64,000 nt of DNA from Peribacillus sp. Bi96 (GTDB lineage Bacteria > Bacillota > Bacilli > Bacillales > DSM-1321). The notes below the pieces were generated by a model, which searched no databases, had not been told where the DNA came from, and saw only the letters and a program-made list of their open reading frames with translations. This document shows positions 43,736-53,059 of this stretch, piece by piece (the stretch's first letter is position 1; each line of letters begins with the position of its first letter). The translations under genes and the position numbers were made by a program. Location: contig NZ_CAKKLV010000009.1 in assembly GCF_918698115.1 (NCBI RefSeq), forward strand, positions 1 to 64,000. Reading direction: 5' to 3'.

Positions 43736-46150
43736 ATGAGTTTTGACCATAGAAGCATAGAAACAAAATGGCAAAAGTATTGGGAAGGCAATAAAACATT
43801 CAAAACGGGTGAAGAAAGCGGTAAACGTAAATTCTACGCACTGGATATGTTCCCATATCCTTCAGGGGCCGGTCTTCATGTTGGGCACCCGGAAGGTTAT
43901 ACGGCAAGCGATATCCTAGCACGGATGAAACGGGCGCAGGGGTATAATGTATTGCACCCGATCGGCTGGGACGCTTTTGGACTTCCGGCAGAGCAATATG
44001 CGATCGATACGGGAAATGATCCAGCTGAATTCACGGAGCACAACATCAACACGTTCCGCCGCCAAATCAAAGCCCTTGGTTTTTCTTATGACTGGGATCG
44101 CGAAATAAACACGACAGATCCAGACTATTACAAATGGACGCAATGGATCTTCTTGAAATTATATGAAAAGGGCCTTGCATATATTGATGAAGTGGCCGTT
44201 AACTGGTGTCCGGCACTTGGGACGGTATTGGCGAACGAAGAAGTCATCGATGGAAAAAGTGAGCGTGGAAGCCATCCGGTTGAACGCCGCCCGATGAAAC
44301 AATGGATGCTTCGAATCACAGCTTATGCAGACCGTTTGATCGACGATTTGAATGATGTGGATTGGCCTGAAAACATCAAGGATATGCAACGTAACTGGAT
44401 TGGCCGTTCAGAGGGAGCGGAGGTTACTTTCCATATCGATGGTCACCAAGATACGTTCACGGTGTTCACGACCCGCCCGGATACATTATTCGGTGCAACA
44501 TATGCCGTATTGGCACCTGAACATCAGTTTGTCGATAAAATTACGACGGCTGATCAAAGGGCGGCAGTTGAAGCTTATTTAGATGAAGTGAAACATAAAA
44601 GCGACTTGGAAAGAACAGACTTGGCAAAGGATAAATCAGGCGTGTTCACAGGGGCTTATGCGATTAACCCGGTAAACGGTGAAAAAATGCCGATCTGGAT
44701 TGCTGATTATGTGTTGATCAGCTACGGAACTGGTGCCATCATGGCCGTTCCTGCGCATGATGAGCGCGATTATGAGTTTGCAGTCAAGTTCGACTTGCCG
44801 ATCAAGGAAGTCGTAGCTGGCGGAGATGTGAAAAGTGAGGCATATACAGGCGATGGTCTTCATGTGAATTCTGAATTCCTTGATGGGTTGAATAAAGAAG
44901 AAGGCATTTCAACCATGATTAAATGGCTCGAAGAAAAAGAAATCGGTACGAAGAAAATCACATACCGTCTTCGCGACTGGTTATTCAGCCGTCAACGTTA
45001 CTGGGGCGAACCGATTCCAATCATCCATTGGGAAGATGGCACCATGTCTGCAGTGAAGGAAGAAGAACTTCCATTGATTTTACCGAAAGCGACGGATATC
45101 AAGCCTTCAGGTACAGGTGAATCGCCACTTGCGAACATTGCGGAATGGGTAAACGTAACGGATGAAAACGGACGAAAAGGGCGCCGTGAGACAAATACCA
45201 TGCCACAATGGGCTGGAAGCAGCTGGTATTTCCTTCGTTATATTGATCCGGATAACAAGGAAGCACTTGCAGATCCTGAAAAATTAAAAGAATGGATGCC
45301 GGTCGACATTTATATTGGTGGAGCTGAGCATGCGGTGCTTCACTTGCTGTACGCACGTTTCTGGCATAAATTCTTGTACGATATCGGTGTCGTTCCAACG
45401 AAGGAACCATTCCAAAACCTATTTAACCAAGGGATGATCCTTGGCGAAAATAATGAAAAAATGAGTAAATCCAAAGGGAATGTAGTGAACCCTGATGACA
45501 TCGTTGAAAGCCATGGTGCCGATACACTTCGCATGTACGAAATGTTCATGGGACCATTGGATGCATCGATTGCCTGGTCTACTAACGGATTGGATGGTTC
45601 GCGCCGGTTCCTGGACCGTATCTGGCGTTTATTAGTAAACGAAGAAGGTACGATCACAGATAAGATGACCGAAACGGATGATACAGGTAAGCTAGAAAAA
45701 GTCTATCATCAAACGGTTAAAAAAGTGACCGAGAACTATGAAGAATTGAAATTCAATACGGCGATTTCACAATTGATGGTATTCATCAATGATGCCTATA
45801 AAGCAGATTCGCTTCCTAAAGTATATATTGAGGGCTTCATCAAATTGCTTGCACCTGTTGCACCGCATATCGCCGAGGAACTTTGGTCTAAACTAGGTCA
45901 TTCAGAGGGCATCACGTACGGAACTTGGCCGGCTTTCGACGAAGCGAAGTTGGTGGACAACGAAGTAGAAATAGTCATCCAAATCAACGGAAAAGTAAAA
46001 GCGAAATTAATGGTGCCGACAGACACTACGAAAGAAAAACTGCAAGAAATTGCGATGGGTGATGATGCCATCAAAGAACAAATCGATGGGAAAACCATCC
46101 GTAAAGTCATTGCCGTACCAGGCAAATTAGTCAATATCGTCGCAAACTGA
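43736..46150 (+). CDS. leuS: Leucyl-tRNA synthetase LeuS
   Basis: 804 residues, the usual size. Class I synthetase charging tRNA-Leu. The HIGH motif appears as HVGH in [15 protein letters not shown] and KMSKS as [11 protein letters not shown]. The editing insertion has [19 protein letters not shown] and [13 protein letters not shown]. It ends with the anticodon and leucyl-specific domains ([14 protein letters not shown]). AGGAGG lies seven bases before ATG 43736; the upstream frame lies in the leader terminator. Controlled by the T-box upstream. Confidence 0.98.
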   Translation: MSFDHRSIETKWQKYWEGNKTFKTGEESGKRKFYALDMFPYPSGAGLHVGHPEGYTASDILARMKRAQGYNVLHPIGWDAFGLPAEQYAIDTGNDPAEFTEHNINTFRRQIKALGFSYDWDREINTTDPDYYKWTQWIFLKLYEKGLAYIDEVAVNWCPALGTVLANEEVIDGKSERGSHPVERRPMKQWMLRITAYADRLIDDLNDVDWPENIKDMQRNWIGRSEGAEVTFHIDGHQDTFTVFTTRPDTLFGATYAVLAPEHQFVDKITTADQRAAVEAYLDEVKHKSDLERTDLAKDKSGVFTGAYAINPVNGEKMPIWIADYVLISYGTGAIMAVPAHDERDYEFAVKFDLPIKEVVAGGDVKSEAYTGDGLHVNSEFLDGLNKEEGISTMIKWLEEKEIGTKKITYRLRDWLFSRQRYWGEPIPIIHWEDGTMSAVKEEELPLILPKATDIKPSGTGESPLANIAEWVNVTDENGRKGRRETNTMPQWAGSSWYFLRYIDPDNKEALADPEKLKEWMPVDIYIGGAEHAVLHLLYARFWHKFLYDIGVVPTKEPFQNLFNQGMILGENNEKMSKSKGNVVNPDDIVESHGADTLRMYEMFMGPLDASIAWSTNGLDGSRRFLDRIWRLLVNEEGTITDKMTETDDTGKLEKVYHQTVKKVTENYEELKFNTAISQLMVFINDAYKADSLPKVYIEGFIKLLAPVAPHIAEELWSKLGHSEGITYGTWPAFDEAKLVDNEVEIVIQINGKVKAKLMVPTDTTKEKLQEIAMGDDAIKEQIDGKTIRKVIAVPGKLVNIVAN

Positions 46151-46158
46151 ATCGAATG

Positions 46159-46203
46159 AGAGCTGTTCCGCATGTTTTCATGCAGGGACAGCTTTTTTTT
46201 TGC
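46159..46203 (+). terminator. Terminator after leuS
   Basis: Stem agctgt-tcc-gcatg / catgc-agg-gacagct (46161 to about 46193) followed by eight to nine T. Confidence 0.85.
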
Positions 46204-46485
46204 TTCGGCATTGGATGAATGTAGAGAGTAGGTCATGGTAGTATTTTCACTAATTTAAATCCATTAGCGGTGAATCTATCAATAGGCATCGACAGGTATT
46301 ATGGGATGTCCATTAGACCTTAAATATCTTGCTTAATTGGTACATGCGAATCATTTTTCGGCTAGATGTTCAATTGTATCAAGCATTTTCTATATAAAAA
46401 GGGAAATATTAGTTGGATAAAATTTTACAGTGTGATAGTTTGGTATAGTACTATTATTTTTTAACCAATTATTGGAGGGGAAACT
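46204..46485. other. Gene-free stretch upstream of the subtilase gene
   Basis: About 280 AT-rich bases with no frame of note. A possible promoter (TTTACA near 46423 with TACTAT near 46448) is weak. Length allows regulatory sites that I cannot name. Confidence 0.45.
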
Positions 46486-49407
46486 GTGAAATTTAAGAAT
46501 GTAAGTAGATTTATGGCGTTTTTACTTATTTTTGCACTGATTGTCAGTTTGATGGTTCCACAAAACGCTCAAGCTGCAACAGTAACACCTATTGAAAATG
46601 TTAAAACCATTAAAAATGGGGACACTTTGGACGGAAAGTTTGAAAAACCCGATGTTCAATGGTACCAAATCACCCCGTCAGAAGAGGAAATACAAAAATT
46701 CTCCCATATTGAGTTCGAGGTCAATTCTGATAAAATCTTGAATATTTCCGTTTATCAAGATAAAGAAAAAGCCGAAAAAGATGAGGGCATTTATTTTGGC
46801 TCTTCTTATCCGGATGAAAAAGCCGTAATCGATTTCCCCTATGCATGGGAAGGTACGTATTATGTTAAAGTTGAATATTTTGGCGAAATGGATGATGAGG
46901 GGAATCCTATACCAGATGCTAAAAATGAATCGGAATACTCCATCAATGCTCATTCAGTAGCACTGCCGCCATCTGCTGGGGATGAAGAGATGGATCTTGA
47001 ATCATGTCCGGTCGAAGTTAGTGTAAATGATAAGAAAACGGGAGAATCGATGTTGAAAACACTCCGCGTGTTTAGAGATGAAGTTCTCACGAAGTCGTCT
47101 GAGGGACGAACCCTTTCTTCTTTATACTATAAGGCTTCCCCCTTCCTGGCACTTCATCTTGCCGGTAATAAAACGGCACGGGAAGCTGTTTATAATCACT
47201 TAGTCGAGATTAAGCCCCTTATTGAGGATCTTAATGAAAATGGAGCAAGCAGTACAGCGGTCATTAGCAACAAACAGCAAGAAGCGATTAAAGCTTTGTT
47301 CACTAAGTCGGCAGGTGTCGCTCCAGCTGGATTGAAAAAGGATATGGAAGACATGGCAAAGAAAATCAATCTTGATAAGCTTGCAGGTGAGAGAATCGTA
47401 GATATCGCAAGCAAAGCAGGAATGGAACTGCCAGCTTCAAAAAATACAAAAAGCAAATATATCGTCAAACTTAAACCTGGGAAGTCATTAAGCTCGCTCC
47501 AATCCAAGGTCAGCGGAAAAGGATATGGAACATTGTCGACACCTAAGAAACAAGAGGTTCTGTATGATGATATGTATGTCGTAGAGTTAAAGAATCAAGC
47601 TAAAATGAGCACAGCAGCTCTATCGAGTATCGAAAAACTTCCAGAAGTGGAATATATCGAACCGGTAAAAACGTATAAAGCACTTTCAGCCGATATTCAG
47701 TCACCGTATCAATGGTCTTTAAATAATGCCGGTGGAGAAGAAGGCATTAAGGGGGCAGACATCGATAACGAAAAACTGCAGGCCCTTATTAAGAAACGTA
47801 ATTTAAAGGAAACATTAGTAGCGGTTATCGACACAGGTGTCGATGATTCACTGGCGGATTTGAAAGATACGGTTCGCATGGACTTAGGCAAGAATTTCAT
47901 TGATAAGAAAGTAGATGCAATCGATGACAATGGCCATGGTACACATGTATCCGGAATTATCGCTGCCAAAGCAGATAATGGTTATTCCATGCAAGGAATC
48001 AATCCAATAGCTAAAATCATGCCTGTGAAGGTCTTGGATTCTTCAGGATATGGAGACAATGAGAAAATTGCACTAGGCATTAAATATGCCGTGGATCATG
48101 GTGCAAAGGTAATAAACCTTAGCTTGGGCGGAGAATATAGCAGAACGATTGAATACGCCTTGAAACATGCCGCCGCCAAGAATGTAATGGTTGTCGTAGC
48201 AAGTGGTAATGATGGGATGGATGGTCTATCTTATCCTGCTTCATCTAAATACGCGATATCCGTCGGTGCAACCAATGCCCTTGATTTAGTATCCGATTAT
48301 TCCAATTATGGATCGAAATTGGACATGGTCGCTCCAGGGACAGGCATTCCGAGCATTGTACCTAATGGGAATGTTACTTACATGGATGGAACATCAATGG
48401 CAGCCCCGCATGTTGCGGCAGCTACAGCCTTGTTGTTGTCAGGGAATCCCGGGTTGAAAGTGAATGAAGTAAGGGAAATCCTTCATCAGACATCGGAATA
48501 TGTCGCGTTTGAAGAAGAAGATAATGTAGACCCTTATGAGGATTATCAACCTGAAGATGGCGAGATTATAATCCCAGAAGAAGAACTGCCTGTCGGAAAA
48601 GATTTGGTATCTGGATTTGGAAGACTGAATGCTTACAGTGCACTTAGTGCAGTGGATTTACAAGCTAAAGTCAATCTTGTGATGGATACGCAAACAAAAC
48701 TGACTGGTTCAGCTAAAAAAGGTTCAGTAATCGAAGTGAAAAGCGGAAACAAAACGCTCGGTAAAGGCACGGCGGCAGCTAACGGAACGTTCACCGTTAC
48801 TATTCCGGTCCAAAAAGCGGAGCAACTGCTTACTGTGAATATCTCTGATTCTTCAAAACTAGCAATAACTTCATTTAAAGTATATGTGAAGAAGGGTCAA
48901 ACGCCCAATAAGCCAACTGTTAAAGCGGTAAGTGACAAAGATACGTATGCAACGGGTCAATCACAAGCAGACATGAAAATCACAATCAAAAATAGCGCAA
49001 AAAAAGTGATTGGTTCAGGTAACACGGACAGCAAAGGGAATTTCAAAGTGAAAATCAGCAAGCAAAAGGCTGGTACTAAACTTTCAGTCACAGCTACAGA
49101 CTTAGCTAAACGTGAAAGCAAGGCGGCAACCGTAACTGTTCTCGATAAAACCGCTCCAGGAGCACCGAAAGTGAATGAAGTAAATGACAAAGCAACAAAA
49201 GTAACTGGTAAAGCCGAATTGGGTTCATCAGTTACAGTGAAGTACAACAATAAAAACATCGGAACGGCAAAAGCTGATAAGAAGGGGAACTTCTCCATCA
49301 AAATCAGCAAGAAAAAAGCGGGATCCGTATTATATGTCTCAGCAAAAGACAAAGCGGGCAATACAGGAAAAGCAACAAAAGTAACCGTTAAGAAATCTAA
49401 AAAGTAA
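46486..49407 (+). CDS. Secreted subtilisin-like serine protease with C-terminal repeats
   Basis: 973 residues. Signal peptide 1-30 (cleavage near AQA/A). Residues 35-160 look like a pre-peptidase beta domain (YVKVEYFG and similar). Residues about 165-315 are helical with no family recognised. An I9-like inhibitor propeptide spans about 323-400 (SKYIVKLKPG, PEVEYIEP). The S8 catalytic domain spans about 405-725, with Asp449 (VIDTGVD), His484 (NGHGTHVSG), Asn575 (ASGNDG) and Ser637 (GTSMAAPH). Three Ig-like or Big_6-type modules follow (730-802, 808-887, 890-970). Basic end KVTVKKSKK, no LPxTG anchor. Most like an exported minor protease of the Vpr/Epr kind. GGAGGGG before a GTG/ATG-like start; the codon at 46486 is GTG. 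Confidence 0.9.
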   Translation: MKFKNVSRFMAFLLIFALIVSLMVPQNAQAATVTPIENVKTIKNGDTLDGKFEKPDVQWYQITPSEEEIQKFSHIEFEVNSDKILNISVYQDKEKAEKDEGIYFGSSYPDEKAVIDFPYAWEGTYYVKVEYFGEMDDEGNPIPDAKNESEYSINAHSVALPPSAGDEEMDLESCPVEVSVNDKKTGESMLKTLRVFRDEVLTKSSEGRTLSSLYYKASPFLALHLAGNKTAREAVYNHLVEIKPLIEDLNENGASSTAVISNKQQEAIKALFTKSAGVAPAGLKKDMEDMAKKINLDKLAGERIVDIASKAGMELPASKNTKSKYIVKLKPGKSLSSLQSKVSGKGYGTLSTPKKQEVLYDDMYVVELKNQAKMSTAALSSIEKLPEVEYIEPVKTYKALSADIQSPYQWSLNNAGGEEGIKGADIDNEKLQALIKKRNLKETLVAVIDTGVDDSLADLKDTVRMDLGKNFIDKKVDAIDDNGHGTHVSGIIAAKADNGYSMQGINPIAKIMPVKVLDSSGYGDNEKIALGIKYAVDHGAKVINLSLGGEYSRTIEYALKHAAAKNVMVVVASGNDGMDGLSYPASSKYAISVGATNALDLVSDYSNYGSKLDMVAPGTGIPSIVPNGNVTYMDGTSMAAPHVAAATALLLSGNPGLKVNEVREILHQTSEYVAFEEEDNVDPYEDYQPEDGEIIIPEEELPVGKDLVSGFGRLNAYSALSAVDLQAKVNLVMDTQTKLTGSAKKGSVIEVKSGNKTLGKGTAAANGTFTVTIPVQKAEQLLTVNISDSSKLAITSFKVYVKKGQTPNKPTVKAVSDKDTYATGQSQADMKITIKNSAKKVIGSGNTDSKGNFKVKISKQKAGTKLSVTATDLAKRESKAATVTVLDKTAPGAPKVNEVNDKATKVTGKAELGSSVTVKYNNKNIGTAKADKKGNFSIKISKKKAGSVLYVSAKDKAGNTGKATKVTVKKSKK

Positions 49408-49413
49408 GTGGTG

Positions 49414-49451
49414 AAGGCCGTTTAACTTAATTGTTAAGCGGTCTTTTTTTG
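49414..49451 (+). terminator. Terminator after the subtilase gene
   Basis: Stem ggccgtttaa / ttaagcggtc (49416-49425, 49434-49443) followed by seven T. Confidence 0.87.
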
Positions 49452-49554
49452 TCCATTAGCTTAGAAGGGTATAAATAATGCAAGCTACATTGACTAGAAC
49501 GTGCTGAGCCCTTCGTGTTTCACTTGCAAAACTTTCGTTTAGGAGTATCGATAA

Positions 49555-50073
49555 TTGGAAAAAATAAAAGAAGTAAACGTTGTTTTCTTATTTACCATAA
49601 TCATATTGGCAGTATTCAGTTTTGTTGTAGGGTTTCAGTTTTATGAATATAAAACAAAAACGACTGATCTATCAAAAGAAAATATAGATCATATTTATCT
49701 ATTGGAAACTATGGATAAATATCGAAAGAACCATTTCTTTTCTATCGCTAAAGATGTTAGCCATCCTGGCTATAAAATGTATAACATTGATAAAAACATA
49801 AATAAACGTATTACTGTAGATAAGAGTAAAAAAAATAAACGTATATATAGAATTGAAACTTTCGATTCTAGCTCCAAGACTTCCAAAAATGTTTCAATTG
49901 GTACATCTGTAAAGGATTTTATTAATATCTATGGGGAAAACTATATAGAGCGTTCAAGTGATCAAACTGACAAAATAATTGAATATATTGATCGGGATAA
50001 TGATATATTCATTTCATTTTTTATCTATAATGATCAAGTAGATGGAATTAATTTAGAAGTGAAGGACTTTTAA
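49555..50073 (+). CDS. AT-rich orphan, single-pass membrane protein
   Basis: 172 residues from TTG 49555 (AGGAG nine bases before). One membrane helix at about 8-27 (VVFLFTIIILAVFSFVVGF), then a Lys/Asp/Ile/Tyr-rich outside part: TMDKYRKNHFFS, DKNINKRITVDKSKKNKRIY and DIFISFFIYNDQVDGINLEV. The tail resembles the strand pattern of small beta-sheet lipoprotein-like domains, but I recognise no family. Codon use is clearly more AT-rich than in its neighbours, which suggests recent arrival. It is a lone gene with its own terminator. Confidence 0.75.
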   Translation: MEKIKEVNVVFLFTIIILAVFSFVVGFQFYEYKTKTTDLSKENIDHIYLLETMDKYRKNHFFSIAKDVSHPGYKMYNIDKNINKRITVDKSKKNKRIYRIETFDSSSKTSKNVSIGTSVKDFINIYGENYIERSSDQTDKIIEYIDRDNDIFISFFIYNDQVDGINLEVKDF

Positions 50074-50110
50074 CATGTTAAGAGAGGGGAATCCCTTTCT
50101 CTTTTTTATT
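50074..50110 (+). terminator. Terminator after the 49555 gene
   Basis: Stem aagagaggg / ccctttctctt followed by TTTTTATTT, directly after the stop codon. Confidence 0.82.
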
Positions 50111-50577
50111 TAGTAAGGTTTCTCAATCTAATTATTTAAAATGAATTTCCCTATACTTTAGGACGGAATTTACGTGGGGCCTTATATCCGCTGTTTATTT
50201 GATGTCCGAGAGAGCTGGCAATGACTACTGCTGCAAAGAGAAGGATGATTTTCTTCAATTCAATAATCTTCTTTCTCTTTTTTTCATTTTAAAAGGTTAC
50301 ACCGATATTTCTCTTCCTTCAATAGGCTTGTTACAGGTGTTGAAAAAACGTCACAAACATATCTGCTACTTCATTAAAATGAACGCATACCCCTCATCAG
50401 GGAAAAGCAGCCATGTTCTAAGAGCAATGGCTGCTTTTGTGGTTATCATCCATGCAAGATAAACCTTATCTGGAATCCTCATTACCCCACCTATCAATAT
50501 CGTATGATAAGCCGGCTAAGATTTCTTGATAGATTAGCATTAAAGTCCCCCGCAGGCTCCTTTCTTACACCGTTCGC
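50111..50577. other. Stretch of about 470 bases without a firm gene
   Basis: Holds a possible 35-codon minus-strand frame (50151-50258, listed separately) and a hairpin aaaagcagccat / atggctgctttt near 50403-50439 that looks like a terminator with no gene before it. An 87-codon plus frame at 50199 has no ribosome site or recognisable content. It may be the remains of lost genes. Confidence 0.5.
50151..50258 (-). CDS. Possible secreted small peptide (35 aa)
   Basis: From TTG 50258: KKIILLFAAVVIASSLG, a basic N-terminus plus hydrophobic core like a signal peptide, then HQINSGYKAPRKFRPKV. It could be a small exported or membrane peptide. The ribosome site (GAAAGAAG) is poor and the start is TTG, so it may equally be chance or the remains of a larger gene. 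Confidence 0.25.
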   Translation of the reverse strand: MKKIILLFAAVVIASSLGHQINSGYKAPRKFRPKV

Positions 50578-51177
50578 TCATTTTGTAAATTCACTTCTCA
50601 AAAGGTAGACAACATCGTATTCCCTTAATTCGTCGATATGTCTATCCATATCATTGTAAAAATCAGTGGAAAGTGAATGTATGCCTTCATCTCCGCTTGA
50701 ATAACAAATGCTCGCCAATACAGGCTTGTTTGTGGTATGTATATCGATCTTACCTGTACTGCCCGATACGCTTGCAGCCATCTTCTCAATCTTTTCAGGG
50801 TACGTCGCTGTAGTCGTACCATCATCATTTTGAATGCTGATATTGAACATCGATTGGTCTTGTTCCTCATCCGTTTTGGATGTGGTGAAGATGATCGTCC
50901 CATTTTTTTCAATCCCAGTTGTCATTCGGCCTTTTTCATCTTCGACTAGTTTGCCAAATTCATATTTTTCGACCCAGACGGACATCTCCTTGTATGTATC
51001 ATCTACATTGAAATCGATAAGAAAGGAATGTTCAGCTGTATTCTCCAAGATGGCCTTTTCCCTTGCTGTCAGCTCAGGAACTGAAAGGTTATTCTCGGAT
51101 TTTGGATCATTAGCCTTACAGGCGACTAAAGAAAGTGAGAGTAGGGATAGGATGATGGACAAAAAGATCTTTTTCAT
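50578..51177 (-). CDS. Lipoprotein of unknown function
   Basis: 199 residues from ATG 51177; lipobox LVAC with Cys20 after a typical lipoprotein signal. The mature part has a charged helix ([19 protein letters not shown]) and a beta-rich body ([47 protein letters not shown]). The end [15 protein letters not shown] fits a stress-sensing or scaffold role, but I recognise no family. GAGGTG is nine bases before the ATG; a GTG start inside that site is ignored. Confidence 0.75.
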   Translation of the reverse strand: MKKIFLSIILSLLSLSLVACKANDPKSENNLSVPELTAREKAILENTAEHSFLIDFNVDDTYKEMSVWVEKYEFGKLVEDEKGRMTTGIEKNGTIIFTTSKTDEEQDQSMFNISIQNDDGTTTATYPEKIEKMAASVSGSTGKIDIHTTNKPVLASICYSSGDEGIHSLSTDFYNDMDRHIDELREYDVVYLLRSEFTK

Positions 51178-51264
51178 GATTTTCACCTCTTGAATACTTT
51201 TAACCTAATTAAAACCAATTCTTATATATTATAACATTATAATAAAAATCGGAATCGGAACACG

Positions 51265-51298
51265 GCAAAAAGGCAATCTATATGCTTGCCTTTTTTGC
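51265..51298 (-). terminator. Terminator next to the coat gene
   Basis: Stem aaaaaggcaa / ttgccttttt with T-runs on both strands, within ten bases of the stop codon at 51301. Confidence 0.85.
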
Positions 51299-51300
51299 AT

Positions 51301-51795
51301 TTAGAATGGTTGGGAAAGAGCCTTATTGGCAACATCGACGTCATTTTGAAGCAATTGGTTTAAGTCGTAAGCAGGATAGAGGTTTCTTTCATATAGGCAG
51401 TTGAAAATCTTGGCATGGGTATCGATGGCTCCATTTAAATGTTTCTTAAATACTTTTCGAAGAGAAGGGGTGGCTGTTTCAGTAATGGCAAGGGCATAAC
51501 TTTTGATGGATGTTTTGGCAAAGCCCAGTAATTCCCCGGCAGCAGCGGCCGATGCGTCATCTTTTAATACATCGTCATCCCGACCTGTCTTAGGCGTCAA
51601 TGGGTAAAATTGCAGCAGCTCCGTGATGTTTTGGGTAAGGGCATCAATCGTTTGCCTATATATCGTTTTTAAAATGGGGTCTTTTATTTTTGGATAAGCT
51701 CTTTTAAATTTCATAAGGGCATTGGACTGGGCCGTGACCAACTCATGAAGCTTGAGTGTTTCATGCTAAGCAAGATGTGGATGAGTGGGTTTCAT
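51301..51795 (-). pseudogene. CotF-type spore coat protein gene with in-frame amber codon
   Basis: From ATG 51795, preceded by AGGAGG, the frame reads MKPTHPHLA, TAG, HETLKLHELVTAQSNALMKFK and on to 51301 (164 codons). In CotF-family coat proteins the motif at this point is usually LAWHETLELHEL, so the TAG (51766-51768) most likely replaces a TGG for Trp at codon 10. The remainder is intact: helical, with KIKDPILKTIYRQTIDALTQN and ALAITETATPSLRKVFKKHLNGAI. Either a disabled gene, a rare read-through, or a sequencing error. A shorter product from an internal start (for instance a GTG near 51741) lacks a ribosome site. Confidence 0.8.
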
Positions 51796-51828
51796 TTAAA
51801 ATCCTCCTGAACGAATAATCTTGATACG

Positions 51829-52020
51829 TTACTCGAACAGTGGACTATTTGTAAGTTGTCTAGTGAAATCATTTATGGATATAGCTTTCCAAAATTCGTC
51901 CACAACTTTTCTGAAAGAGGGGTAGGGCAAACGCTCCATTCTTTCATATACATCATCATTCAAATTCACTGATGGGGCTGAGTGCATTAAGGACGGACGA
52001 ATGGAACATTCACAAACCAT
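51829..52020 (-). CDS. Short frame after gltC, doubtful
   Basis: 63 codons, with PYPSFRKVVDEFWKAISINDF and a helical look. The ATG is three bases past the gltC stop, so coupling is possible, but there is no ribosome site and no family recognised. It could be part of a broken gene. Confidence 0.3.
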   Translation of the reverse strand: MVCECSIRPSLMHSAPSVNLNDDVYERMERLPYPSFRKVVDEFWKAISINDFTRQLTNSPLFE

Positions 52021-52023
52021 GAA

Positions 52024-52926
52024 TTATTGATATTGCTCGAGAACAGAGAAAAACTTTTTCGCAAATTGGTAAAAAACCTTTTCGGATGGTGCCAGATCCC
52101 TGTTTTTTGGTGTGATGATGCCGACAGTCCGTTTGACTTCGGGTGTATCGATCGGGATTTTGACAGTCAGTCTTGGAGTGACTTCATAAAAGGTACTTTC
52201 AGGAAGCAGACTGACTCCTATTCCTGCTGATACGAGCCCTTTAATGGAATCCATGTCTTCACCTTCCGATGCAATGTTCGGTGTGAAACCTGCTGCCTTA
52301 CATGCATCGATGACGATACTATGAAGGATGTATCCTTTTGGAAACAAGACGAATGGATCATTTCGTAAGTCATTGAGACGCAGACTCTTCTTTTCAGCTA
52401 ATGGGTGAGTGATGGGCAGTAAAGCGGAAAGGCTTTCCGTGAATAGGATATGCCCTTCTATGTCGGGATCGTTTGTCGGTATTGGTCCAAGAAAGGCTAA
52501 TCCGATTTCGCGATTTTTGACAGCTTCCTTTAAAGCGGAATAAGAACCTTGTCTTAAGTGGAACGCAATATTAGGCTGCTCATCTTTAAAAGCGGAAATG
52601 ACGGTAGGCAGCAAATGGGTGGAAAGGCTGGTTGGAAACCCGATCTTAATGGTTCCGTGTTCAGGATCCAAAAATTCCTTAATTTGGTATTTGGCATATT
52701 CTATCGCCTGTATCGCCGTCTTTGCATGAATCAAGAATATTTTACCGATTGGGGTTAACTGAATATTTCGACCCACCTTTTCGAATAAAAGAACGCCAAG
52801 TTCATCTTCCAGTCTGGAGATTTGCCGGCTGATTGCTGATTGTGCGATATGCAGGTGCTCTGCGGCTTCAGAGACGTGTTCTCGCTCGGCGACTTCAACA
52901 AAATAACGTAATTGCCGTAGTTCCAT
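52024..52926 (-). CDS. gltC: LysR-type activator GltC
   Basis: 300 residues, the exact LysR and GltC size. N-terminal winged helix-turn-helix 1-60 (MELRQLRYFVEVAEREHVSEAAEHLHIAQSAISRQISRLE in order), then the ligand-binding domain (about 90-295). In B. subtilis GltC activates the glutamate synthase genes and is controlled by glutamate dehydrogenase and 2-oxoglutarate/glutamate. The divergent position to the synthase genes and the GltC box between them fix the name. CAGGAGGATGAATAA precedes the ATG. Confidence 0.95.
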   Translation of the reverse strand: MELRQLRYFVEVAEREHVSEAAEHLHIAQSAISRQISRLEDELGVLLFEKVGRNIQLTPIGKIFLIHAKTAIQAIEYAKYQIKEFLDPEHGTIKIGFPTSLSTHLLPTVISAFKDEQPNIAFHLRQGSYSALKEAVKNREIGLAFLGPIPTNDPDIEGHILFTESLSALLPITHPLAEKKSLRLNDLRNDPFVLFPKGYILHSIVIDACKAAGFTPNIASEGEDMDSIKGLVSAGIGVSLLPESTFYEVTPRLTVKIPIDTPEVKRTVGIITPKNRDLAPSEKVFYQFAKKFFSVLEQYQ

Positions 52927-52947
52927 TTATTCATCCTCCTGCCATTC

Positions 52948-53012
52948 ATCTCAAATTGAGATAGATTCTATTAGAATTATATATTGTTTATATCGATTTG
53001 AAAACCTAGAAT
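52948..53012 (+). promoter_or_regulatory. GltC operator and glutamate synthase promoter
   Basis: ATCTCAAATTGAGAT (52948-52962) is a perfect palindromic GltC box I. ATTCTATTAGAAT (52965-52977) is a second palindrome. TTGTTT (52984-52989), 17 bases, TAGAAT (53007-53012) is the promoter. Box I is centred about 64 bases ahead of the expected transcript start, as in B. subtilis. Confidence 0.85.
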
Positions 53013-53059
53013 AAATGTAAGTGACATAACGGTGTAAGAATACGATGGGGGCGATTAAT

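Noticed and set aside
50199..50462. 87-codon plus frame
   Set aside because: No ribosome site, no recognisable composition, and overlaps a terminator-like hairpin.
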